Shown piece after piece: positions 41,740 through 47,690 of a DNA stretch of 47,690 nucleotides. The DNA is from Deltaproteobacteria bacterium (GTDB lineage: Bacteria; Desulfobacterota; Desulfobacteria; Desulfobacterales; JAFDMD01): assembly GCA_019306185.1 (NCBI GenBank), contig JAFDMD010000002.1:1-47690 (forward strand), in the 5' to 3' direction. The first letter of the stretch is position 1; each line of letters starts with the position of its first letter. The position numbers and the translations under genes are program-made. Below the pieces are notes generated by a model. The model had not been told where the DNA came from, did no database searches, and was given only the letters and a program-made list of their open reading frames with translations.

Positions 41740-41798
41740 TAATAATCTATCTGCTAATAATCTATCTGCTAATAATCTATCTGCTAATAATCTATCTA
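41740..41798. repeat. Four tandem 15-bp units upstream of the Dcd-like operon
   Basis: TAATAATCTATCTGC is repeated three times exactly (41740, 41755, 41770), and a fourth copy at 41785 changes at its end. It lies 14 bp upstream of the small gene's start on the minus strand, in the leader or promoter region. A 15-bp period could change spacing by slippage without changing a reading frame. Confidence 0.9.
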
Positions 41799-41981
41799 TT
41801 TGAAAAGTCGATTCTTGTCAATCTTAAACTATCTATATATTAGCCTGTATTAATATAGAATTTTTAGAGCCTAAAAGCCTATTATGCGCATTGATATGTG
41901 AGAATGATTTAAACAGGTTAATCTTTAAAGCAGGTTGTTTTTTCAACTGGCTTGACAATAAAATAAGCGCAGATTCATAAA

Positions 41982-43559
41982 TTATTCAAATTCTATAACG
42001 GACGAATGTTTTGCATATTTTTTTCTTAATTCCGGTTTTTCTATTTTGCCGGTAGGGTTTCGGGGAACTTTATCGAAAAATATTTTTCTGGGACGTTTGT
42101 ATCGGGGAAGTTTTTCGCAAAAAGTTTTTATTTCTTCTTCTACAAGAATATAATTTGGTTTTGCTTCTATTATTGCGGCTGCAATTTCTCCGAGTCTGTC
42201 GTCATGTATTCCTATTACTGCGGCGTCTTTTATTTTGTTGTTTGTCATTAAAAAGTTTTCTATTTCTACGGGGTATATGTTTTCGCCTCCTGTTATAACG
42301 AGGTCTTTTTTTCTATCTACAAGCCATATAAATCCGTCTTTGTCTTTTTTTGCCAAATCTCCGGTATATAGCCATTCGTTTTTTAATGCCTTTTTAGTTT
42401 CTTCCGGGTTTTTATAGTATTGTTTCATTACCCCGGGTCCTTTTACAAGTAGTTCGCCTATTTGGTCCGCCGCAATCTGTTTGCCGTTGTCGTCAACTAT
42501 TTTTGTATTCCATTTGTAGCCCGCAAGCCCGATTGCTCCTACTTTACGGGTATTTTCCATTCCGAGATGAACGCAGCCGGGTCCAGTAGATTCCGTAAGT
42601 CCGTAATCCGTATCGTATTGTCTGTTAGGAAAGTATTGCATCCATTTTTTTATAAGCGTCGGCGGAACGGGCTGGGCGCCTATGTGCATAAGACGAAGCG
42701 AACTTGCGTCGTAATCTTTAAGATTTAATTTTTTGTTTTCCAATGCTATTAAGATATCGTGCGCCCATGGGACAAGAAGCCATACTATTGTTATTTTTTC
42801 TTCGGATATGGCGTTAAGTATCCATTCCGGTTTTACCCCTTTTAACAAAACGGATTTTGCGCCTGCTATAAAGTTGCCGAACCAGTGCATTTTAGCGCCT
42901 GTATGATAAAGCGGAGGAATACATAAAAAGTTGTCTTCATTGGTTTGATGATGATGTTTTTGCTCGGTAATGCAGGCGGATTCAAGATTTTTATGGGTTA
43001 AAAGAACAGCTTTCGGCAAACCTGTCGTGCCGGATGTAAAATATATTGCGGCGTCATCTTCTATGTTTGGTTTTTCGTTCGGCTCGTTATCTTGCGCATT
43101 TGCAATAAATTTTTCGTAAGAAATTGCATAAGAGGGGCAAATATCCTCGCCGCCGGTAAAGATATATGTTTTTATTATTTTATCTAAAGAATTTTTTATC
43201 GATTCTATGCGCTCAATAAACTCTTTTCCGAAAAATATTGCTTTTGCTTCGGATATTTGAGCGCATTTTTTTATTTTTTCCGCAAAGAATCTAAAGTTTA
43301 AAGGAACAGCCAATGCGCCGGATTTTAGTATTCCGAAATAGATAGGAAGCCATTCCATTGAGTTTGTCATAAGTTGTATGACTTTATCTTGCTTTTCAAT
43401 TCCGATTGCTCTAAGAGCGTTTGCCGCTTTATTTGTTTTTTTGTTAAATTGTTTCCATGTAATTTCGCGGCGGCTGCCTATTGCCGGCTCAAGCTCTATA
43501 AGAGCGGTTTTGTTTCCGTATTTTTTTGCATTTTCAGTTAGTATTTCGGTAATTATCAT
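41982..43559 (-). CDS. Acyl-CoA synthetase (AMP-forming, class I adenylating)
   Basis: A 525-residue enzyme activating a carboxylic acid as acyl-adenylate and then CoA thioester. P-loop YFTSGTTGLPKAVLLTH, QYDTDYGLTESTGP (A5), WLYTGDLAKKDKDGF (A7), LVDRKKDLVITGGENIYPVEIE (A8) and the A10 lysine region RNPTGKIEK are all present. The ATG at 43559 starts TEILTENAKKYGNKTALIE, the usual N-terminus. An upstream start at 43667 would translate a palindrome and is rejected. It resembles long- and medium-chain types. The substrate is unknown. It follows cooC on the strand. Confidence 0.9.
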   Translation of the reverse strand: MIITEILTENAKKYGNKTALIELEPAIGSRREITWKQFNKKTNKAANALRAIGIEKQDKVIQLMTNSMEWLPIYFGILKSGALAVPLNFRFFAEKIKKCAQISEAKAIFFGKEFIERIESIKNSLDKIIKTYIFTGGEDICPSYAISYEKFIANAQDNEPNEKPNIEDDAAIYFTSGTTGLPKAVLLTHKNLESACITEQKHHHQTNEDNFLCIPPLYHTGAKMHWFGNFIAGAKSVLLKGVKPEWILNAISEEKITIVWLLVPWAHDILIALENKKLNLKDYDASSLRLMHIGAQPVPPTLIKKWMQYFPNRQYDTDYGLTESTGPGCVHLGMENTRKVGAIGLAGYKWNTKIVDDNGKQIAADQIGELLVKGPGVMKQYYKNPEETKKALKNEWLYTGDLAKKDKDGFIWLVDRKKDLVITGGENIYPVEIENFLMTNNKIKDAAVIGIHDDRLGEIAAAIIEAKPNYILVEEEIKTFCEKLPRYKRPRKIFFDKVPRNPTGKIEKPELRKKYAKHSSVIEFE

Positions 43560-43647
43560 AATAAATATCCATAAATAAATTAAGACGTAACAAAGTATAA
43601 AGGAAGAAAGGTATGGAAGAAACGGTAATTGCAAAATATAAGATGTG

Positions 43648-43676
43648 GTAGAGACTTTGTAATTCAACGTCTCTAC
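43648..43676. repeat. GTAGAGAC/GTCTCTAC palindrome between cooC and the acyl-CoA synthetase
   Basis: GTAGAGACTTTG and CAACGTCTCTAC pair in 11 of 12 positions over a TAATT loop. It lies 6 bp after the cooC stop, though without a T run on that side. A half copy (GTAGAGACGTTGCG) lies at about 40831. GTAGAGACGTTG palindromes are known as dispersed elements in varied bacteria. Confidence 0.8.
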
Positions 43677-43682
43677 TTTCTA

Positions 43683-44450
43683 TCATCCTCTCTTAATTAA
43701 ATTATCTACTATTTCTTTTGCTTTTATTTTTGCTTCCGAATCTATGTCGTAAGAAGCGGTTGAGTTTAAATCCGCCTCTATTAATTGGTTATCGTAAGGG
43801 ATAAATCCGAGAAATTTAAAATCGGCAAGTCGTGTTTTTAAAAAATCTTCATCTTTTTTATTTCTTATTTTGTTTCCTACTATAACTATGTTTTTAAGAG
43901 CTATTTCGGATGCAAGCTGTTTAATATTAAGCGCGGTATCAATGCTTCTTTGCCCGGGTTCCACAACTATTATAAGTTTATCGACTCCGGTTGCCGTAGC
44001 CCTGCCCAAATGTTCTATTCCCGCCTCCATATCCATTATTACAAATTCGTCTCTTAAAAGAACAACATGCATTACAAGGGCTTTTAATAATGTGCTTTCA
44101 GGGCAGATGCAGCCGCCGCCGCCTTTTTTTACGCCTCCGAGTTTCATAAGTTTTATATTCTCTAATTTAACGGATAAGGAATCTGGCAGGTCGTCAACTT
44201 TTGGGTTTAAACTAAAAAAACCGCCTATGGTTCCGGCTTTTGCGCCTGTTCTTTCAAAAATAAGCTCTTTCATTTTGGCTATGGGGGTTATTTTATCCGC
44301 ATTTGCAATTCCTATTGCAGACGCAAGGTTTGCATCCGGGTCTGCGTCTATTGCCAAAACTTTTTTGCCTTCGGCATTTAATGTTCTTATAATAAGAGCG
44401 GATAATGTGGTTTTGCCTACTCCGCCTTTGCCTGTAACCGCTATTTTCAT
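43683..44450 (-). CDS. cooC: CooC-type nickel-insertion ATPase
   Basis: A 255-residue MinD/NifH-type ATPase, opening with the P-loop GKGGVGKTTLS (residues 7-17), then IDADPDANLASAIG. The nickel/Zn-binding CxC is in GGGGCICPEST (about 111-121). CooC inserts nickel into CO dehydrogenase or the acetyl-CoA synthase complex. No cooS or acs gene is in this window, so its client is elsewhere; presence implies a Wood-Ljungdahl or CO metabolism gene set. A good AAGGAGC ribosome site is present. Confidence 0.88.
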   Translation of the reverse strand: MKIAVTGKGGVGKTTLSALIIRTLNAEGKKVLAIDADPDANLASAIGIANADKITPIAKMKELIFERTGAKAGTIGGFFSLNPKVDDLPDSLSVKLENIKLMKLGGVKKGGGGCICPESTLLKALVMHVVLLRDEFVIMDMEAGIEHLGRATATGVDKLIIVVEPGQRSIDTALNIKQLASEIALKNIVIVGNKIRNKKDEDFLKTRLADFKFLGFIPYDNQLIEADLNSTASYDIDSEAKIKAKEIVDNLIKRG

Positions 44451-44501
44451 ATAAGCTCCTTTGTATCTCTGTATCTATCTATTTATTTTTATAAAAAAAT
44501 T

Positions 44502-44568
44502 TTCTATATTTCAAAAAATAAGTTTTGCAAAGGGTAAATTTATTTTTTTGCATGGATTTTGTTTTATT
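44502..44568. repeat. 67-bp direct repeat, left copy
   Basis: TCTATATT opens it, TTTTGCAAAGGGTAAATTTA is the core, and GATTTTGTTTTATTA closes it. It matches 45153-45219 with only a few changes and no gaps, in the same orientation. It overlaps the stop of the DUF2442 gene. Confidence 0.92.
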
Positions 44569-44809
44569 ATACAGGCTCCGAGTAATCCCACAAAGTTTCC
44601 GGCGCAATATCAATACGCCCGGGCCAAACAACTGTTCCGTAAGCGACAAAAGCTTTTAAAAATAACGGCGAATCTTTAAGTTTTACAAACGGCTTTTTTT
44701 TTAAAAAAGGAGTCATATCAAATCGGCGTTTTTTTCCGTTTTCAAATTCCAATAATAATGTATTATTTTCGCAAGCTTTTACATTTATAACATCTATAAG
44801 TAATTCCAT
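44567..44809 (-). CDS. DUF2442 family protein
   Basis: An 80-residue protein, VINVKACENNTLLLEFENGKK followed by FDMTPFLKK and VVWPGRIDIAPETLWDYS. This is the DUF2442 pattern (a ligand-like small beta fold). DUF2442 and DUF4160 genes are often paired; a toxin-antitoxin function has been proposed but not shown. It lies 12 bp after the DUF4160 gene and its stop falls in the 67-bp repeat. Confidence 0.85.
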   Translation of the reverse strand: MELLIDVINVKACENNTLLLEFENGKKRRFDMTPFLKKKPFVKLKDSPLFLKAFVAYGTVVWPGRIDIAPETLWDYSEPV

Positions 44810-44821
44810 AAATAACCTTCT

Positions 44822-45091
44822 TTACCGTAAAGCTTCAATACGAAACGGCTCTTCTCCCGAAACAGCTAATTCCCAATTTGCAAGGAGTTCTTCTTTATGA
44901 ATATCAATCCATACCCGAACCATTCGCAGTTGTTTTGCAGGAAAATCGCCTGCAAGCAGCGCGCCGTCTTCAATTGAAACGGCAGCTTTTTTACCTTGAT
45001 AACGAACATGTATGTGAGGAAGATTATGACGTTTATTATCTTCATAAAAAATAGCGACTAATATACCATAAAACATTGAGATTGTCGGCAT
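44822..45091 (-). CDS. DUF4160 family protein
   Basis: An 89-residue protein with MPTISMFYGILVAIFYEDN, then HNLPHIHVRYQGKKAAVSIE and HKEELLANWELA, the typical DUF4160 sequence with its PHIH motif. The ATG at 45091 with AGAGG upstream is preferred. It heads the two-gene DUF4160-DUF2442 cassette, which is flanked by direct repeats. Confidence 0.88.
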   Translation of the reverse strand: MPTISMFYGILVAIFYEDNKRHNLPHIHVRYQGKKAAVSIEDGALLAGDFPAKQLRMVRVWIDIHKEELLANWELAVSGEEPFRIEALR

Positions 45092-45152
45092 CAATAAACC
45101 TCTTTAAGTATTGGTTCTATTGTAAAAATATTTTATTGCTCTAATAAGCCTC

Positions 45153-45219
45153 TCTATATTGAAAAAAAATGGTTTTGCAAAGGGTAAATTTATTTTTTTG
45201 CATAGATTTTGTTTTATTA
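45153..45219. repeat. 67-bp direct repeat, right copy
   Basis: The second copy of the repeat that starts at 44502. The two copies enclose the DUF4160-DUF2442 cassette exactly, which suggests that the cassette arrived as a unit, with the repeat as its join, or that a segment was duplicated. It follows the upstream side of the DUF4160 gene. Confidence 0.92.
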
Positions 45220-45306
45220 ATTGGCTGCACTCCGATTTTAAGTTATAAGAGGAGTTAATCTATAGAAATATTATGCGGTTATTAGAAAAAATAAAAATGA
45301 GGAATT

Positions 45307-45670
45307 ATGGATAGATTTGATTCTCATTGTCATATTTTCAATATGACTAGCGTTGGCTTGGAAGCGATTTTAAAACTGATGGATACCGACAAAAGAAAGA
45401 GTTGGACAGATAAAAAAAATAATTAATTTAATTAAAATTTTTAAAGGAAATAGCACAACAATATTTGACATGTTGAACGAACGTTATGTCAAATATGATA
45501 AACGATATAAGCTGCTTCCTTTGATGTTTGACGGCTAATTTATTCTTAATGCAGATAGAAGAGATGAATATTTGTCATATATAACAGGTTTATTTAATGA
45601 AGTTTACGAATCAAATAAAGAACAAATTAAAGCAGAAATCGAAATCCCCTATATTTTCCGTTTTTTATAA
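45307..45670 (+). pseudogene. Remnant of an amidohydrolase-type metal-dependent hydrolase
   Basis: An ATG at 45307 gives MDRFDSHCHIFNMTSVGLEA, the HxH metal motif that opens amidohydrolase-2-like proteins, and stops after 39 codons. In other frames it continues IFKGNSTTIFDMLNERYVKY and KLLPLMFDG (stop), then DRRDEYLSYITGLFNEVYES and IPYIFRFL. The pieces read in order as the first 130 or so residues of a hydrolase with several breaks. The C-terminal catalytic part is missing. Confidence 0.6.
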
Positions 45671-45799
45671 AGCTTTACGCAAAACCGTTTTATCTTTCAG
45701 TTGATAAAAGACAAAATTCATTTTAGATAACTTTGCATACAATTAACAAAAATAACAAGATAAAGAGATTTCTCGCTTTGCTTAACAGGATAAAACATA

Positions 45800-47690
45800 A
45801 TGAATAACAAACCTATGATTTTGGCGCCTGCCGGCGGAAAGGCATCTTTTTTTGCCGCGCTGGCGGCAGATGCAGACGGAATTTACTGCGGGCTTAAAGA
45901 GTTTTCCGCAAGAATGAAAGCGGATAATTTTACCGTAGAAGAGCTTGCTCCTTTGGCGGAGCTTGCCCATGATAAAGGCAAAAAGATTTTTATTGCGATG
46001 AATTCCTTATTAAAAGAGGATGAAGCCGATTATGCGGGAAAGCTTATTAAGGCGCTTGAAAAGCATGTCAAACCGGACGCTTTGATTATTCAGGATACCG
46101 GTTTTATTAAGCTTGCAAGGGATGCCGGATTTTCAAAACAAATTCATTTATCCACCCTTGCATGCGTTACTTTCGGAGCGGGGTTAAAAACCGCAAAAGA
46201 TTTGGGCGTTAAAACGGTTGTTTTGCCGCGGGAACTTAATATTGACGAAATAAAGATGATGACCGCGGCTGCGCCGTCCGCAATTGATCTGGAAATTTTT
46301 GTTCACGGCGCGCTTTGTTACGGAGTTTCCGGCAGATGTTACTGGAGCAGTTTTTTGGGAGGAAAAAGCGGGCTTCGCGGAATGTGCGTTCAGCCTTGCA
46401 GACGTTTTTATAATTACGAAGATAAAAAGGAGCGTTTTTTTTCTTGCAAGGATTTATGCCTTGATTTTTTGGTAAAGGTTTTGCTTCCGTTGAAAAATAT
46501 TCGCGCATGGAAGATAGAAGGAAGAAAAAAAGGACCTCATTATGTTTTTTATACCGTTAAAGGATATAAGCTGCTCCGAGATTACGGAGATGATTCTTTG
46601 GCAAGAAAAGAGGCTTTTAATCTTTTAATGCGGGCTTTGGGCAGAGAAAGAACTCATTATAATTTTTTGCCTCAGAGGCAGTTTAATCCTACGGCTTTGG
46701 AGGGGGATACCGCATCGGGACTTTTTATAGGCAAAATTAAAAAACAGAACGGAAAATTTTTTTTTAATACGGAAGAAGCGCTTATCCGAAGTGATCTTTT
46801 GCGTATAGGATATGAAGATCAAAAAGGACATCGGGTATTAAAAATAAAAAGATACATTCCGAGAAGAGGGCGTTTTTATATTAATGTAGAAAGCAGATTT
46901 GAAAATATAAACGGCTTTTCCGTGTTTCTTATAGACAGAATGGAAAAAGAGCTTGAAGATAAAATTGAAAAGTTAAAATCCGAAATTAAAGAACCGGACG
47001 TTAAAATTGCGGAACCTTATTTTAAAAGCCAAACGCCTTCTTATATTTACAAAAGCCAAACGCCGGTTAAAAATTTATATATTTACGCGGATATTCCGAA
47101 TAATAGCGCTTTAGATACGGCGGCGAATTTAACTTATAAAAATATAACCGGCATTTCGGATAAAAAGGCTTCCTTTATATATTGGAATCTGCCTTGCGTA
47201 ATATGGCCCCAAGATGAAGCGGATATTAAAAAGAATATAGGATATTTGCTTAAAAAAGGATGTTTTAATTTTATTATTAATTCTTTATGGCAGCTCTCTT
47301 TATTTGAATATCCGAAAAAATTAAATATTATTGCCGGCGCATTTTGCAATATTGCAAATACGCCGGCGATTATCTATGCGCAAAATTCGGGCGTAAAAAA
47401 GGTTGTTTTAAGCCCGGAACTGTCAAAGGATGATTATCTTAATATGCCGAGCAAAAGTCCGCTTCCTTTGGGAATTATAACAAACGGGCTTTTCCCGTTA
47501 TCTATTTCAAGAATTATTCCCGATGATATTAAAGAAAATACCCTTTTTACAAGCCCCAAAGGGGAGGGCGGTTTTATAAAAAAATCCGGCTCAAATTACA
47601 ATGTATATCCTAATTGGGTAATCGATTTGAACGATAAGAAAAAGGAGCTTGAAAAAGCGGGGTATTCTTTTTTTGTCGATATAAAAGAGC
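45800..47690 (+). CDS. U32 family peptidase / collagenase-like (partial at the right edge)
   Basis: At least 630 residues and still open at the window edge. It opens KPMILAPAGGKASFFAALAA, then ADGIYCGLKEFSARMKADNF, as in U32 peptidases; VLPRELNIDEIK and EIFVHGALCYGVSGRCYWSS follow. The conserved cysteines (CYGVSGRCYWSS and GMCVQPCRR, about residues 173-200) fit the family, several members of which (YhbU, RlhA, TrhP) act on RNA hydroxylation with iron-sulfur clusters rather than as proteases. The C-terminal half contains the U32 domain continuation with long extra regions. The start ATG at 45800 has AGGA about ten bases before. Confidence 0.85.
   Translation, partial: MNNKPMILAPAGGKASFFAALAADADGIYCGLKEFSARMKADNFTVEELAPLAELAHDKGKKIFIAMNSLLKEDEADYAGKLIKALEKHVKPDALIIQDTGFIKLARDAGFSKQIHLSTLACVTFGAGLKTAKDLGVKTVVLPRELNIDEIKMMTAAAPSAIDLEIFVHGALCYGVSGRCYWSSFLGGKSGLRGMCVQPCRRFYNYEDKKERFFSCKDLCLDFLVKVLLPLKNIRAWKIEGRKKGPHYVFYTVKGYKLLRDYGDDSLARKEAFNLLMRALGRERTHYNFLPQRQFNPTALEGDTASGLFIGKIKKQNGKFFFNTEEALIRSDLLRIGYEDQKGHRVLKIKRYIPRRGRFYINVESRFENINGFSVFLIDRMEKELEDKIEKLKSEIKEPDVKIAEPYFKSQTPSYIYKSQTPVKNLYIYADIPNNSALDTAANLTYKNITGISDKKASFIYWNLPCVIWPQDEADIKKNIGYLLKKGCFNFIINSLWQLSLFEYPKKLNIIAGAFCNIANTPAIIYAQNSGVKKVVLSPELSKDDYLNMPSKSPLPLGIITNGLFPLSISRIIPDDIKENTLFTSPKGEGGFIKKSGSNYNVYPNWVIDLNDKKKELEKAGYSFFVDIKE

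Noticed and set aside
41740-41798. Tandem 15-bp units as a CRISPR
   Set aside because: Units are directly joined with no spacers.
43560-43667. N-terminal extension of the acyl-CoA synthetase
   Set aside because: It would translate the palindrome and a non-family hydrophobic stretch; the ATG at 43559 gives the normal start.
43870-44454. 194-residue plus-strand frame opposite cooC
   Set aside because: It is antisense to the intact CooC gene and is a typical long shadow in this codon phase.

Overview
The window is low-GC, AT-rich bacterial DNA with short intergenic gaps and AGGA/GGAG-type ribosome binding sites. The gene content points to a Gram-negative (diderm) anaerobe with dissimilatory sulfur metabolism. 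Envelope genes are lptF, lptG, an MCE/MlaD protein, plsB and an LptM-like lipoprotein. DsrC carries both functional cysteines. Other markers are a siroheme-decarboxylase-like (Ahb) protein, futalosine-route menaquinone genes (mqnC, mqnE), a CooC-type ATPase, DapL and a DUF6178 protein. This set fits a deltaproteobacterial/Desulfobacterota-like lineage. Low-GC sulfate reducers such as the Sva0485/Acidulodesulfobacterales group are a reasonable guess, but that is inference and no rRNA is present to confirm it.

Layout. 1-0.9 kb: a fragment resembling the end of an EAL domain, and a DUF3147 membrane protein. 0.9-3.1 kb: lptF-lptG. 3.2-6.2 kb: an accessory block with an ABC-type ATPase plus TOPRIM-like protein pair, a HEPN/MNT toxin-antitoxin pair and a 55-residue orphan. 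6.2-10.9 kb: a tightly overlapping biosynthetic operon (argH, LptM-like, dapL, folK, YHS-like, transaldolase, pgsA). 11-12.85 kb: an orphan HicB, a frameshifted exported protein, four tRNA genes (Gly-GCC, Cys-GCA, Ser-TGA, Ser-GCT) and dispersed palindromic repeats. 12.85-14.3 kb: a small membrane protein, dsrC with a clear promoter and terminator, and the Ahb-like gene. 14.3-16.6 kb: a gene graveyard with remnants of a possible HEAT-like protein, a YndJ-like membrane protein, a TIGR01777 epimerase and an AbiJ-like abortive-infection protein.

16.7-26.8 kb is a long minus-strand run. From its 5' end it reads FmdB-like, hemC, cobA-hemD fusion, moaA, DUF2062, rsmA, an uncharacterised 316-residue protein, a 733-residue TPR protein, purN and mrp. 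HemC, CobA-HemD and the Ahb-like protein together would take porphobilinogen to siroheme precursors and onward to heme, which suits a DsrC-containing cell. 26.9-27.2 kb holds a RelE-type toxin remnant behind its antitoxin. The large form of SRP RNA (ffs) is at 27.5 kb, followed by an orphan mlaD and two decayed genes.

30.2-47.7 kb is mostly on the minus strand. It holds a MurU-AmgK-like fusion, a second ATPase plus TOPRIM (DUF4435-like) pair in which the TOPRIM gene has a frameshift at an A-run, plsB, DUF6178, mqnC, mqnE, a dCTP-deaminase-like gene with a small partner, an acyl-CoA synthetase, cooC, and a DUF2442/DUF4160 cassette flanked by 67-bp direct repeats. An amidohydrolase remnant and a U32 peptidase that runs off the end are on the plus strand.

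The most interesting material is: two independent ATPase/TOPRIM pairs that look like OLD/PARIS-type defence modules; the conserved-looking pair of a TPR protein and a 316-residue protein of unknown function; a family of GTTGCATAAC/GTTATGCAAC palindromes whose ends supply stop codons of several genes; and the dense cluster of decayed defence and accessory genes.
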